Assembly: GCA_018823835.1 (NCBI GenBank)
Contig: JAHJHT010000002.1
Span: 1,116,001-1,180,000, forward strand
Source of the DNA: Alphaproteobacteria bacterium
GTDB taxonomy: Bacteria > Pseudomonadota > Alphaproteobacteria > Rhizobiales > Rhizobiaceae
Direction: 5' to 3'
Length of the DNA: 64,000 nt
Position 1 is the stretch's first letter, and each line of letters begins with the position of its first letter. Below the pieces are notes generated by a model, which saw only the letters and a list, made by a program, of their open reading frames with translations, was not told the origin of the DNA and ran no database searches. Below are positions 51,927 through 61,440 of the stretch, piece by piece. The translations under genes and the position numbers were made by a program.

Positions 51927-53525
51927 CTAGGCCTCGGCTACATCGAACTGCAGCCGCTTGGCAGAATCGATCGACTTGTGGGCGCGTACCTTGGCGAGCA
52001 CGTCTTCGGGGAAAGGCGCATCGAGGTAAAGCAGCGCAATGGCGTCGCCGCCCGGCCGGTTGCGGCCGAGCTGGAAGTTGGCGATGTTGACGCCGTTCTC
52101 TCCGCACACCGTGCCGAGCAGGCCAATGATGCCGGGCGCATCGGCGTTGGTCGTGTAGAGCATGTGCTGGCCGACCTCGGCGTCGAGATTGATCCCCTTG
52201 ATCTGGATGAAGCGCGGCTTGCCGTCCGAGAAAACCGTGCCGGCGATCGAGCGCGTCTGTTTTTCCGTCACCACTGTCAGCTTGATATAACCGTCGAAGA
52301 CGCCCGACTTGTCGCGCTTGAGCTCGGTGAGACGGATGCCCCGCTCCTTTGCCATGATCGGCGCCGAAACCATGTTGACGTCCGAGACCTGCGGGCGGAT
52401 CAGGCCGGCGAGCGTCGCGCTGATCAGTGCCCTGGTGTTCATGCTGGCGGTCGATCCGTCGAACAGGATTTCGACTTCCTTGATCGGGTCCTCGGTGACC
52501 TGACCGACAAAGGCGCCTAGAACCTCAGCCAGCTTTACGAAGGGTTTCAGCCTCGGCGCCTCCTCGGCGGTGATCGACGGCATGTTGATGGCGTTCGAAA
52601 CCGCCCCCTTGATGAGATAGTCCGACATCTGCTCGGCAACCTGCAGGGCGACATTCTCCTGCGCCTCGCTGGTGGCAGCGCCAAGATGCGGCGTGGCGAC
52701 GACATTCTCCAGGCCGAACAGCGCGCTTTCCTTTGCGGGCTCGACCTCGAAGACGTCGATGGCCGCGCCACCGACCTTGCCGCTCTTGAGGGCAGCAACC
52801 AGGTCCGACTCGACGATCAGGCCGCCGCGGGCGCAATTGATGATGAAGACGCCGTCCTTCATCGTCGCGATCGAATCCGCATTGATGATGTTTCTGGTCT
52901 TCTCGGTCATCGGCGTGTGCAGCGTGATGAAATCGGCACGCGCAAACAGTTCCTCCAGCTCGACCTTCTCGACGCCGAGTTCGGAGGCCCGACCCTCGGA
53001 CAGGAAGGGATCGAAGGCGACGACGTGCATCTTGAGGCCGACGCCGCGGGTTGCGACGATGGAACCGATGTTGCCGCAGCCGATAATGCCGAGCGTCTTG
53101 CCGGTGATCTCGACGCCCATGAAGCGGTTCTTTTCCCACTTGCCGGCATGCGTCGAGGCATTTGCCTCGGGAATCTGGCGTGCCAGCGCGAACATCAGCG
53201 CGACCGCGTGTTCGGCGGTGGTGATCGAATTGCCGAAGGGCGTATTCATCACGATGATGCCCTTGCGCGAGGCAGCCGGGATATCGACGTTGTCGACGCC
53301 GATGCCAGCGCGGCCGATGACCTTGAGGTTGGTCGCTGCAGCAATCAGCTTCTCGGTGACCTTCGTCGCCGAGCGGATGGCGAGGCCGTCATACTGGCCG
53401 ATGACGCTGAGCAGCTTCTCCTTGTCGGGCCCGAGATCGGGCAGATAGTCGACCTCGACGCCGCGATCCTTGAATATCTGGACGGCGGTGGGCGACAGCT
53501 TGTCGGAAACGAGAACGCGGGGCAT
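51927..53525 (-). CDS. serA: D-3-phosphoglycerate dehydrogenase
   Basis: This 532-aa long-form enzyme oxidises 3-phosphoglycerate, the first step of serine synthesis. It has GRAGIGVDNVDIPAAS, the NAD-binding GIIGCGNIGSIVA, the catalytic Arg/Glu/His region ending with PHLGAATSEAQENVA, an intervening ASB domain, and a C-terminal ACT domain (NADAPGIIGLLGTVCGENGVNIANFQLGR) for feedback by serine. It follows serC by 120 bases on the same strand, so serCA is an operon led by the serC leader. Confidence 0.96.
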   Translation of the reverse strand: MPRVLVSDKLSPTAVQIFKDRGVEVDYLPDLGPDKEKLLSVIGQYDGLAIRSATKVTEKLIAAATNLKVIGRAGIGVDNVDIPAASRKGIIVMNTPFGNSITTAEHAVALMFALARQIPEANASTHAGKWEKNRFMGVEITGKTLGIIGCGNIGSIVATRGVGLKMHVVAFDPFLSEGRASELGVEKVELEELFARADFITLHTPMTEKTRNIINADSIATMKDGVFIINCARGGLIVESDLVAALKSGKVGGAAIDVFEVEPAKESALFGLENVVATPHLGAATSEAQENVALQVAEQMSDYLIKGAVSNAINMPSITAEEAPRLKPFVKLAEVLGAFVGQVTEDPIKEVEILFDGSTASMNTRALISATLAGLIRPQVSDVNMVSAPIMAKERGIRLTELKRDKSGVFDGYIKLTVVTEKQTRSIAGTVFSDGKPRFIQIKGINLDAEVGQHMLYTTNADAPGIIGLLGTVCGENGVNIANFQLGRNRPGGDAIALLYLDAPFPEDVLAKVRAHKSIDSAKRLQFDVAEA

Positions 53526-53645
53526 GGACGTGATCCTTGGATGAAGAGTGTTGTTGCTGCGGCGCTTTCCTCCTGCCTGCCGCCCGTCGACGTTGCGCCG
53601 CAGGACGACAGGGGAATGGCGGGGGCGCGCCGGCGGTATCGAAGC

Positions 53646-54821
53646 CTAGGCGGCGGCCTTCAGCGCAGCCTTCTGGGTCGCGAACGCCCAGTCGAGCCAA
53701 GGCATCAGGGCTTCGAGATCGGAGGTCTCGACGGTGGCACCGCACCAGATGCGCAGGCCGGGCGGCGCGTCGCGATAGCCCGCGATGTCATAGGCGGCCC
53801 GCTCCGTCTCGAGCAGCGCGGCAAGTCCCTTCACGAAGGCCTGCTGGCCGGCGTCGTCGAGCCCGGCAATATCCGGATCGGTGAAGCGCAGGCACACAGA
53901 GGTGTTGGAGCGCGTGCCGTTGTCGGCGGCCAAGTTGGCGGCCCACCGGGAGCCGGCCACGAAACGGTCGATGACCGCGGCATTGGCGTCGGCGCGGGCA
54001 ACCAGTGCGTCGAGCCCGCCAAGCGCCTTCGCCCAGTTGAGCGCGTCGAGATAGTCCTCGACGCAGAGCATCGACGGCGTGTTGATCGTCTCGCCCTTGA
54101 AGATGCCCTCGATGAGCTTGCCGTTCGAGGTCAGACGGAAGATCTTCGGCAGCGGCCAGGCCGGCTTGTAGTTTTCCAGGCGCTCGACCGCGCGCGGCGA
54201 CAGGATGAGCATGCCATGCGCGCCCTCGCCGCCGAGCGCCTTCTGCCAGGAGAAGGTGACCACATCGAGCTTGTCGAAATCGAGCTTCTGGGCAAAGGCG
54301 GCCGAGGTGGCGTCGCAAATGGTCAGTCCCTTGCGATCGGCCGGGATGAAATCGCCGTTCGGTACGCGCACGCCGGAAGTGGTGCCGTTCCAAGTGAACA
54401 CCACGTCACGGTCGAAATCGATCGTCGAGAGGTTGGGCAGTTCGCCATAACCCGCCTCGATCTTGCGCACGTCCGGGAGCTTCAGCTGCTTGACGACATC
54501 GGTAGCCCAGCCGGCGCCAAAACTCTCCCAGGCGACCATGTCGACGCCGCGTTCGCCGAGCAGCGACCACATCGCCATCTCGACGGCGCCTGTGTCGGAG
54601 GCCGGGACGATGCCGATGCGATAGTCGGCAGGTACCTGCAGCACGTCGCGGGTGAGGTTAATCGCCTGCTCCAGCTTTGCCTTTCCAACCTTGGCACGGT
54701 GGGAGCGGCCGAGCGTGGCATTGGCGAGTGCTTCGGGCGTCCAGCCTGGACGCTTCGCACACGGACCTGAAGAAAAATTGGGGTTTGCCGGACGGAGTCC
54801 GGGCTTGGAATGGTTCGTCAT
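53646..54821 (-). CDS. serC: Phosphoserine aminotransferase
   Basis: This 391-aa PLP enzyme is of the long alphaproteobacterial type (PSATase type II). It has [12 protein letters not shown] at the N-terminus, the cofactor lysine in [16 protein letters not shown], and the [14 protein letters not shown] segment. It converts 3-phosphohydroxypyruvate to phosphoserine, one step after SerA. The ATG at 54821 lies just after the leader hairpin that overlaps its ribosome site. It is the first gene of the serCA operon. Confidence 0.96.
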   Translation of the reverse strand: MTNHSKPGLRPANPNFSSGPCAKRPGWTPEALANATLGRSHRAKVGKAKLEQAINLTRDVLQVPADYRIGIVPASDTGAVEMAMWSLLGERGVDMVAWESFGAGWATDVVKQLKLPDVRKIEAGYGELPNLSTIDFDRDVVFTWNGTTSGVRVPNGDFIPADRKGLTICDATSAAFAQKLDFDKLDVVTFSWQKALGGEGAHGMLILSPRAVERLENYKPAWPLPKIFRLTSNGKLIEGIFKGETINTPSMLCVEDYLDALNWAKALGGLDALVARADANAAVIDRFVAGSRWAANLAADNGTRSNTSVCLRFTDPDIAGLDDAGQQAFVKGLAALLETERAAYDIAGYRDAPPGLRIWCGATVETSDLEALMPWLDWAFATQKAALKAAA

Positions 54822-54873
54822 CGTGGTTCTATCCTTCCAGATAGCAGGCCCCTCGTTGGGGAGGGGTGGCCCA
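54822..54873 (-). ncRNA. serC leader RNA motif
   Basis: On the minus strand the leader holds a hairpin CCCCT-CCCCAACG-AGGGG, followed by CTATC-TGGAAGG-ATAG, in which the ribosome site GGAAGG is in the loop just before the ATG. The serC motif is a conserved RNA known upstream of serC in Rhizobiales. Position, gene partner and two-hairpin layout agree. It could control translation by opening or closing the second hairpin. Confidence 0.65.
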
Positions 54874-54879
54874 CGGACG

Positions 54880-54908
54880 GCGATATTCGACCGGCGTGCC
54901 GGCGTCAA
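54880..54908 (-). promoter_or_regulatory. Promoter of serCA
   Basis: On the minus strand TTGACG-N17-TATCGC, giving a start near 54873 immediately before the leader. Confidence 0.6.
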
Positions 54909-54944
54909 GAGGAAAGCCCCGGTAGAGCGCGCACGTTGCCATGT

Positions 54945-54977
54945 GCAAACGAAAACGGCGGGCCATAGCCCGCCGTT
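54945..54977 (-). terminator. Rho-independent terminator after the first outer-membrane protein gene
   Basis: On the minus strand AACGGCGGGC / GCCCGCCGTT with a T-rich tail (TTTTCGTTT). Confidence 0.8.
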
Positions 54978-55000
54978 CGTCCTGTCCCCGGTGCTGTTTC

Positions 55001-55846
55001 CTACCAGAGTTCGTAGCGCAGGCCGACCTTGAATTCGTGGGTCTTGATGTCGCCGCTGGTGCCCTGAGCGCCGGTCGCACCGAGTCCCGCGCTGCCGGCG
55101 TCCCATGCAAACATGTCGCCGCCGTCGATCTGGCGATACTTGTAGCCTACGTCGAGCTTGAAGTTCTGCGTCAGGTCGTAGGCGAAGCCGGCCATGAGGG
55201 CATAGGTGAAGCGCCAGCCGTCGACGCCGCCATGCTGCGTGGTGGAAACCACACCGGGCGTCGCGCAGGCATCGACGGCGCCGTCGACGCAGTAGGTCGA
55301 GTTGTTGAGGGCGGACCAGCTCACGTAGCTGTAGCCGATGCCGGCGCCGACATAGGGCGTGATGCCCACATAGGTGCCGAGATCGACGTAACCGTTGGCC
55401 ATGACGCTGACGGCGGAGACTTCCGAGTTGTCTTCGCTGCGGCAGGTCGTGTCGTCAGCCGGAGGCTGGACGCAGGAGGTGGCGCTCGATGTGGTTCCGC
55501 TGAAGTCGGCCCTGAAGCCATCGACCGTGGCGTCGGCGCGGAAGTAATCGGTGAAGCGATAGCCGAAACCGCCGCCCCATGAAAAGTCGGTGCTGATGTC
55601 CTGCGTGTCGAAGGAGGCGGCATCGTACGTGAAGCCATCATAGGTGCGATAGTCGACCTGGCCGATGCTGGCGTCGAAGACGTAGCCGACGTCGCCCCGG
55701 AGGTACCAGCCGGAGCCGACCTCGACCGGGACGTATTCGGCAGCCTGCTCGACATAGATCGGCGGATCGTAGTCAGCTGCCTGGGCGGCACCCAGCGTGC
55801 CGACCGATGCTGCCAGTGCAAGCATTATGCGCTGTGTGAATCTCAT
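55001..55846 (-). CDS. Omp25/31-like outer membrane beta-barrel protein
   Basis: The ATG at 55846 (GAAAAGATG context) gives 281 aa. Signal peptide [22 protein letters not shown] ends before [11 protein letters not shown], a typical start of the alphaproteobacterial Omp25/31 porin family. Alternating strands ([80 protein letters not shown]) give an eight-strand barrel closing in an aromatic residue. Function is likely structural or a small pore. It is followed by a paralogous gene upstream (56049). Confidence 0.87.
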   Translation of the reverse strand: MRFTQRIMLALAASVGTLGAAQAADYDPPIYVEQAAEYVPVEVGSGWYLRGDVGYVFDASIGQVDYRTYDGFTYDAASFDTQDISTDFSWGGGFGYRFTDYFRADATVDGFRADFSGTTSSATSCVQPPADDTTCRSEDNSEVSAVSVMANGYVDLGTYVGITPYVGAGIGYSYVSWSALNNSTYCVDGAVDACATPGVVSTTQHGGVDGWRFTYALMAGFAYDLTQNFKLDVGYKYRQIDGGDMFAWDAGSAGLGATGAQGTSGDIKTHEFKVGLRYELW

Positions 55847-55998
55847 CTTTTCAGACTCCCGAAGTGCCGCCGTCTCAATAAGCGACCTGATCGGGAGCAT
55901 TGTTAACCATAGTGGTTAAGTGCGGGTTAAGGATAACGGCCGGTTTACGGCAAATGCGCATTTTCGCCGCGAAGCGCTTGCGGGTGTCCAGGGAAACG

Positions 55999-56029
55999 AA
56001 AAAGGCCCCGCTGATGCGGGGCCTTTTTT
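55999..56029. terminator. Rho-independent terminator after the second outer-membrane protein gene
   Basis: AAAAAGGCCCCGC-TGAT-GCGGGGCCTTTTTT is a perfect stem with A- and T-runs on both sides, so it works on both strands. It separates the two porin genes. Confidence 0.9.
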
Positions 56030-56048
56030 GGAAGAAATTGGTCCTGGT

Positions 56049-56825
56049 CTAGTTCAGCGAATACCGCACGCCGAGCTTGAGGTCGTGCGAGTAGAGGTCG
56101 TTGAACTTGAACCCGTCATTGGGAATGTCGAAGGCCGGGTCGTCGTTTTGCAGAACACCGGTCTGCCCGTGGCCGAGCGACACGAAGCTGTAGCCCAGAT
56201 CGATCGTCATGCGGTCAGTGGCCTTGATGCCGATGCCGGTGTGCAGGGCCCAGGCGAAGTTCCACTTGGTCTCTTCGTCGGCGTAGGCGCCGCCGCCGGT
56301 GATAATGTTGATGTCCCGGAAATTCGAGATGGTGTTGCGCGATGCGCCGATACCCGCACCGACATAGGGCGTGATGCCGTAGAAGGTCCCGACATCCGCG
56401 TAGGCATTGGCGAGGAACAGCCACTCGGACTTCTTGGCGCGGAAATCGTTGGTCGTGACGACTGTGCCGTCGTCAACCCAGTCAAGGGCCTCGAAATCCG
56501 ACTTGCCACGGTACTCGACGGTCAGGTCGCCGCGCAGGTAGTCGTTGAACTGGTAGCCGACACCACCGCCGAAGATCGGGGCGGAGCTGAAGCCGCCGCT
56601 GTCATGCCATCCGTAGGCGGCAATGCTTGGCTCCAGGTAGAGGCTCGACGTCAAACCGTCGAAATGCTGGTTGCTCATGCCGATGTGACCGCGGATATAC
56701 CAGCCGCCAACCACGGGCGGCGGCGGGATGTCGACCGGTGGCTCATAGTAGTCTGCGGCGATTGCCGGGCCGGCAACGCCGGCGAGCAGCGCGGCGAACA
56801 GTGCCTTCCTTGCGAAATCAAACAT
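56049..56825 (-). CDS. Omp25/31-like outer membrane beta-barrel protein (second paralogue)
   Basis: Start at 56825 behind GAGGTGA (258 aa). Signal peptide FDFARKALFAALLAGVAGPAIA; the mature protein begins ADYYEPPVDIPPPPVVGGWYIRGHIG. Strands such as [55 protein letters not shown] and LKLGVRYSLN build an eight-strand barrel with a C-terminal aromatic/Asn end. It shares FTDY/FNDY and [10 protein letters not shown] motifs with its neighbour, so they are paralogues. Both have their own terminators, so they are separate transcripts. Confidence 0.87.
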   Translation of the reverse strand: MFDFARKALFAALLAGVAGPAIAADYYEPPVDIPPPPVVGGWYIRGHIGMSNQHFDGLTSSLYLEPSIAAYGWHDSGGFSSAPIFGGGVGYQFNDYLRGDLTVEYRGKSDFEALDWVDDGTVVTTNDFRAKKSEWLFLANAYADVGTFYGITPYVGAGIGASRNTISNFRDINIITGGGAYADEETKWNFAWALHTGIGIKATDRMTIDLGYSFVSLGHGQTGVLQNDDPAFDIPNDGFKFNDLYSHDLKLGVRYSLN

Positions 56826-57048
56826 GCGCGTCACCTCTGTATAGAATCGGAACATGTATCGTCCCGAACTCGATTGAACTCGTTAGGGATAATGAACCGG
56901 AAAAGTTAAGCGCCACTTAACCCTGTCGCTTAACCAAGAAATGCTTGCAGGGCATGGCGTTGCCGGCTTGGGGAGAGCCTTGGATTCCGAAGCTGCCAGA
57001 GCACCTGCCGGGGAGGACAACAATCGTGCGAGCCGATGCGCGAAGTCC

Positions 57049-57077
57049 TTGGCGTGGAGGCCTTGGAGGCCTATATC
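57049..57077 (+). promoter_or_regulatory. Promoter of 6S RNA
   Basis: TTGGCG-N17-TATATC; the predicted start at about 57084 coincides with the 5' end of the 6S terminal stem. Confidence 0.7.
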
Positions 57078-57082
57078 TGCCT

Positions 57083-57240
57083 TGACGATCTGTGCTTCCC
57101 GGCAGGAAATCATATTCCCCGGGGCCTTATTGATCCCTAGGGAGCTGTCCCTGGCCGGGCCCGTGGGTTCGGTCATACGGCGCCCACCTACTTTGTAGGT
57201 TCCCGGGATCGCTTTTCCACCGGTTGTGTGGATCGTCACT
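57083..57240 (+). ncRNA. ssrS: 6S RNA
   Basis: An approximately 157-nt RNA forms a rod. The ends pair TGACGATC (57083-57090) with GATCGTCA (57231-57238). Inside, CCGG/CCGG, GGAAA/TTTCC and TTCCCCGGGGCC / GGTTCCCGGGA follow, interrupted by internal loops, up to a top region with hairpins such as AGGGA-TCCCT and CTAC-TTT-GTAG. Length, rod shape and location directly before the 5-FTHF cyclo-ligase gene are those of 6S RNA. It sequesters sigma-70 RNA polymerase. The antisense ORF 56883-57239 is a shadow. Confidence 0.88.
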
Positions 57241-57331
57241 TTTCACCTGCGATCCGCCTGCCGGCCTGCGATCCGCCATCCAGCGTCGCTTGCAAGATGC
57301 CCGACCGCCATCATCCTGTTATTGTCGCTGC

Positions 57332-57919
57332 ATGACATCTGCCAAAGAGCTGAAACGTGAACTGCGCAAGCAGGCGCTGGCGCGACGCGACGCGCTTGAC
57401 GCGTTCTGGCGCATCGAGGCCTCGCTCGAGATGGCCGATCTGGCACGCGACGGCATAGCGGTCGACGGAACCTCCATTGTCTCGGGCTTCTGGCCGATGC
57501 GGTCGGAAGTCGACGTGCGGCCGCTGATGTTCGGCCTGCGCGAGCGCGGTGCGAGATTGTGCCTGCCGGCCATCATCGACAGCACGACCATCGTCTTCCG
57601 CGAACTGGTGCGCGGCGCGGCGCTCGTCGACATGGGATACGGCACGGCCGGACCGGGCGAGGACCATGCCGTCCTCGACCCGTCGGTAATGCTGGTGCCG
57701 CTGGCGGCGTTCGATGCGCGCGGCCACCGCATCGGCTACGGGGCCGGATACTACGACCGCGCCATAGCCAGGCTGGCCGGCAAGGGACTGACACCGCGCC
57801 TGGTGGGCATCGCCTTCGATTGCCAGGAGGTGGAACGGGTGCCGGAGGAACCGCATGACGTCATCATTCCAGAAATCCTGACCGAAACCGGCTTGCGCCG
57901 TTTCGAAGCGTCCCTATAG
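57332..57919 (+). CDS. 5-formyltetrahydrofolate cyclo-ligase
   Basis: The ATG at 57332 gives 195 aa. Catalyses ATP-dependent conversion of 5-formyl-THF to 5,10-methenyl-THF. N-terminal KELKRELRKQALARRDAL and the nucleotide-binding region MLVPLAAFDARGHRIGYGAGYYDRAIARL are characteristic (YgfA/MTHFS fold). The close linkage to 6S RNA is the same as in enterobacteria, where ssrS is co-transcribed with ygfA. The next gene starts seven bases after the stop. Confidence 0.93.
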   Translation: MTSAKELKRELRKQALARRDALDAFWRIEASLEMADLARDGIAVDGTSIVSGFWPMRSEVDVRPLMFGLRERGARLCLPAIIDSTTIVFRELVRGAALVDMGYGTAGPGEDHAVLDPSVMLVPLAAFDARGHRIGYGAGYYDRAIARLAGKGLTPRLVGIAFDCQEVERVPEEPHDVIIPEILTETGLRRFEASL

Positions 57920-57926
57920 AAGGACC

Positions 57927-58751
57927 ATGCGGCTTCTCTTCCTCGGCGACATGGTCGGCAAATCCGGACGGACGGCGGTGTGGGAGCAGCTCCCCGGGCT
58001 GATCTCGGACTTCCGGCTCGACTTCGTGATCGTCAATGGCGAGAACGCGGCGGGTGGCTTCGGCATCACCGAAGAAATCTTTCGCAACACGATCGAGGCC
58101 GGTGCCGACGTCGTCACCACCGGCAATCATGTCTGGGACCAGCGCGAGGCGCTGACCTTCGCGCCGCGCGAGGAGCGCTTCCTGCGCCCTGCCAACTATC
58201 CCAAGGGTACGCCCGGCCGCGGCGCCGGCGTCTTCATGGCTAAGAACGGCGCGCGCGTGCTGGTCGCCAACATCATGGGCCGGGTGTTCATGCATCCGGA
58301 ACTGGATGATCCTTTCCACTGCGGCGAGCGCGAACTGGCGGCAGCATCGCTCGGCGACCAGGTGGACGCGGCCGTGATCGATTTTCATGCCGAGGCGACG
58401 TCGGAGAAGATGTGCTTTGCGCATTTCGTTGACGGCCGGGCCAGCCTCGTGGTCGGCACGCACACGCACCAGCCGACCGCCGACCACCAGATCCTGAACG
58501 GCGGGACCGCATATCTGACGGACGCCGGCATGTGCGGCGACTATGATTCCTCGCTCGGCATGGACACGGAGGAGCCGCTCAACCGCTTCCTGTCGAAGGT
58601 GCCGAAGGGCCGGTTCGAGGCGGCCAACGGGCCGGCGACGATCTGTGGCGTGGGCGTCGACATCTCGGACAGGACCGGACTTGCCGAGAGGGTCGCGCCG
58701 TTTCGCCGCGGGCCGCGGCTGGAGGAAACGGAACCTGCCTTCTGGTCATGA
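57927..58751 (+). CDS. YmdB-like metallophosphoesterase (TIGR00282)
   Basis: This 274-aa protein has the dimetal phosphoesterase motifs GDMVGKSGR, NGENAAGGFGIT, TTGNHVWDQ and GTHTHQPTADHQIL, in order and with all metal ligands. The TIGR00282 family (Bacillus YmdB) hydrolyses cyclic nucleotides and affects RNA and biofilm regulation. It forms a probable operon with the cyclo-ligase gene (seven bases apart). A single copy, no signal peptide. Confidence 0.93.
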   Translation: MRLLFLGDMVGKSGRTAVWEQLPGLISDFRLDFVIVNGENAAGGFGITEEIFRNTIEAGADVVTTGNHVWDQREALTFAPREERFLRPANYPKGTPGRGAGVFMAKNGARVLVANIMGRVFMHPELDDPFHCGERELAAASLGDQVDAAVIDFHAEATSEKMCFAHFVDGRASLVVGTHTHQPTADHQILNGGTAYLTDAGMCGDYDSSLGMDTEEPLNRFLSKVPKGRFEAANGPATICGVGVDISDRTGLAERVAPFRRGPRLEETEPAFWS

Positions 58752-58821
58752 CGTTGACCTGAGCCTCTTACAAACCTAACTCTGCCTGACATTCTCCGGA
58801 CGACCCGAAAGAGCCGCCCAC

Positions 58822-59574
58822 ATGATCGAATTTCTTGCGCCGCATTTCCTCTGGACCAGCGACCCGACCGCCTGGGTCGCCCTGCTGACGCTGATTGTGC
58901 TCGAGATCGTGCTCGGCATCGACAATCTGATCTTCATCTCGATCCTGACCAACAAGCTGCCGAAGGAGCAGCAGGCCCGTGCACGCAGGCTGGGCATCAG
59001 CGCGGCGCTGATCATGCGGCTTGTCCTGCTCGCGACGATATCCTTCATCGTGCAGCTCACTGCGCCGCTGTTCACCCTGTTCGACCACGGTTTCTCGTGG
59101 CGCGACCTGATCCTCATCGCCGGCGGCCTGTTCCTGGTCTGGAAGGCCACGAAGGAGATTCATCACACTGTCGATCCGGACGACCACCAGGACTCGATGA
59201 TCGGCAAGACGGTGCAGCTTTCGCTCGGTGCCGCGATTTTCCAGATACTGCTGCTCGACCTTGTCTTCTCGATCGATTCCATCATCACGGCGGTCGGCAT
59301 GACCGACGAGATCGCCATCATGTACATCGCGGTGATCATCGCGGTTTCCGCCATGATGCTGGCGGCCACCCCGCTTGCCAACTTCATCGCCAAGAACCCG
59401 ACGATCGTCATGCTGGCGCTCGGCTTCCTGCTGATGATCGGCATGACGCTGATCGCCGACGGCATGGGCTACCATGTGCCGAAGGGCTACATCTATGCGG
59501 CGATGGGCTTCTCGGCCCTGGTCGAGGCGCTCAACATGCTGGCCAGGAACCGTCGAAAGAAGGTCGATCACTAG
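58822..59574 (+). CDS. TerC family integral membrane protein
   Basis: This 250-aa protein has seven to eight transmembrane helices and the family's paired acidic motifs: [16 protein letters not shown] and [19 protein letters not shown], each with an acidic residue in the membrane. [21 protein letters not shown] lies between them. TerC proteins act in metal (manganese, calcium) homeostasis or export of metals to secreted enzymes. The ribosome site is weak. No riboswitch is seen upstream. Confidence 0.9.
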   Translation: MIEFLAPHFLWTSDPTAWVALLTLIVLEIVLGIDNLIFISILTNKLPKEQQARARRLGISAALIMRLVLLATISFIVQLTAPLFTLFDHGFSWRDLILIAGGLFLVWKATKEIHHTVDPDDHQDSMIGKTVQLSLGAAIFQILLLDLVFSIDSIITAVGMTDEIAIMYIAVIIAVSAMMLAATPLANFIAKNPTIVMLALGFLLMIGMTLIADGMGYHVPKGYIYAAMGFSALVEALNMLARNRRKKVDH

Positions 59575-59589
59575 TCCGCCAAGGGACTG

Positions 59590-60393
59590 CTACACGCCGT
59601 CGAGAACGATGATCGTCGGCCGGTCGGGCAAGGTCCTAAGCGACACCTTGAGCGAACGGCTGGCTCGGAAATCGACCGCGAAATCCTTGCCCATCCGGCT
59701 GGTGAACTCGCCGATCGGGGTCGAATGCCTGTGCATCGGCAGGATCATCGAGGAATAGAGCCGGGTTGTTATCTCGCTCACGCGGTCGAGGGACAGTGTC
59801 ATGCCGCCGTCGACCGGCACCATGACAATGTCGAGCCGGCCGATTGCGCCATAGTGGGCATCTTCCAGATGGTGGTGCAGGTGGCCGAGATGGCCGATGC
59901 AGAGGCCCGCGACCTCGAAGATGAAGATCGAGTTGCCATCGGCCTCGAGCGCGCCGAAGCGCCTTATGTCGGTCGGCACATTGCGGATGTAGACATCGTC
60001 CAACACGAGTGCATGGCGCGCCGCGCCTCCGTCGGGGTTCCAGCCGCGCAGTACATGTTCGATGCCCGGGTCCGGCGTGTCCGAGAAATGGGTGCGGTGA
60101 GCCTTGTTCATGGTGACGACGCGCGGCAGAGGCTCTCTGCCGTACACTCCAGAGAAATCCGTGGCGATCCTGACGCCCGCCGGCGTCTCGATGATGTAGG
60201 TCGAGTGGCCGGCATAGGTGATCGTCACGTCGCCATCGACGAAGAGCTGGGCCGGGGTGAAGCTGGCATAGGTAACGGACGGCAGCGCCTGAGCGATCGC
60301 CATGCATTTCGACGGCGGCGGCTGGTCCTGCGCCGCTGCTGCGAGCGGCCAGAGAAGCGACGTTACCAGAACGGCTGCGGTCCGCCGGAGCAT
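59590..60393 (-). CDS. Periplasmic metallo-beta-lactamase-fold hydrolase
   Basis: This 267-aa protein has a signal peptide ([20 protein letters not shown]). The MBL-fold beginning [25 protein letters not shown] resembles UlaG/L-ascorbate-lactonase-type proteins. The classical HxHxDH motif is replaced by [12 protein letters not shown], and a further His-rich segment is [11 protein letters not shown]. Metal binding is therefore probable but atypical. Substrate unknown. It is convergent with terC, 15 bases apart. Confidence 0.85.
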   Translation of the reverse strand: MLRRTAAVLVTSLLWPLAAAAQDQPPPSKCMAIAQALPSVTYASFTPAQLFVDGDVTITYAGHSTYIIETPAGVRIATDFSGVYGREPLPRVVTMNKAHRTHFSDTPDPGIEHVLRGWNPDGGAARHALVLDDVYIRNVPTDIRRFGALEADGNSIFIFEVAGLCIGHLGHLHHHLEDAHYGAIGRLDIVMVPVDGGMTLSLDRVSEITTRLYSSMILPMHRHSTPIGEFTSRMGKDFAVDFRASRSLKVSLRTLPDRPTIIVLDGV

Positions 60394-60580
60394 GACTGTC
60401 TCCCGAATTCGGATTGGCGCGATCCGAAACGATAACCGCTGTGCGACGCTTGACCAGTGGGCAGTGCGCTGGCCGGGTCACGTTTTCGCGAGCCGTCAAA
60501 CGCCTGTCGGCTGGACGTTTCTCCCCGACTTAACTATAAGCCCGCCATTCCGAACACTGCTGGAAGACGACAGGGACGCC

Positions 60581-61330
60581 ATGGCCGGCCATTCACAGTT
60601 CAAAAACATCATGCACCGCAAGGGCCGCCAGGACGCGGTCCGTTCGAAAATGTTCTCCAAACTGGCGCGCGAGATAACCGTCGCGGCCAAGTCCGGGGCA
60701 CCCGACCCGGCGATGAACCCGCGCCTCAGGCTGGCGGTACAGAACGCCAAGGCCGTGTCCATGCCGAAGGACAATATTGCCCGCGCCATCAGCAAGGCCT
60801 CGATGGGCGATGCGGAAAACTACGAGGAAGTGCGCTACGAAGGTTACGGACCCGGCGGCGTCGCGCTCATCGTCGAGGCGCTGACCGACAACCGCAACCG
60901 CTCAGCCTCGAACGTTCGGGCCGCCTTCACCAAGGCCGGCGGTGCCTTGGGCGAAACCGGCTCGGTGTCCTTCATGTGGGACCGCGTCGGCGAGATCTTC
61001 TACCCGGCCTCCGCGGGTGATGCCGAAAAGATGATGGAAGCCGCCATCGAGGCTGGCGCCGACGACGTGCAGTCCGACGAGGACGGTCACACGATCCTGT
61101 GCACCTTCGAAGGCCTGGGCGACGTCTCCAAGGCGCTTGAGGAAGCGCTCGGCGAGGCCGAATCGGTGAAGATCGTCTGGAAGCCGCAAAACAGCATCCC
61201 GGTCGACGAGGAACGTGCGCAGTCGCTGATGAAGCTGGTCGGCGTTCTCGAGGATGACGACGACGTGCAGAACGTCTACGCCAATTTCGAGGTCGACGAA
61301 GAGACGATGGCCAAGCTCAGCGCCGATTGA
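60581..61330 (+). CDS. yebC: YebC/PmpR family DNA-binding regulatory protein
   Basis: The ATG at 60581 gives 249 aa with the invariant start [36 protein letters not shown]. The second domain is [22 protein letters not shown]. Members of this family either regulate transcription (PmpR) or bind ribosomes at difficult sequences. The C-terminal acidic end ([19 protein letters not shown]) is typical. The track start 93 codons earlier lies in the divergent MBL gene region and is rejected. Confidence 0.95.
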   Translation: MAGHSQFKNIMHRKGRQDAVRSKMFSKLAREITVAAKSGAPDPAMNPRLRLAVQNAKAVSMPKDNIARAISKASMGDAENYEEVRYEGYGPGGVALIVEALTDNRNRSASNVRAAFTKAGGALGETGSVSFMWDRVGEIFYPASAGDAEKMMEAAIEAGADDVQSDEDGHTILCTFEGLGDVSKALEEALGEAESVKIVWKPQNSIPVDEERAQSLMKLVGVLEDDDDVQNVYANFEVDEETMAKLSAD

Positions 61331-61337
61331 GCTGACT

Positions 61338-61355
61338 GCCGGCCGGCTGGCCGGC
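61338..61355 (+). terminator. Hairpin after yebC
   Basis: GCCGGCC-GGCT-GGCCGGC perfect 7-bp stem eight bases after the stop, without a T-run. Confidence 0.4.
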
Positions 61356-61440
61356 GGTCGTCGGCCGCCGGGCACTTCGCTGTCAATTGAACGTGTCTCC
61401 TGTGCGGTGCCTCGTGCCGCAAGTAACCAGGTCCAGAACG

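Noticed and set aside
54900-55000. Additional coding frame between serC and the porin gene
   Set aside because: This stretch is fully used by the serC promoter and the porin terminator hairpin; the open frames have no start signals.
56883-57239. Minus-strand ORF of 118 aa
   Set aside because: It lies antisense to the 6S RNA. Its apparent conservation comes from the RNA, not from a protein.
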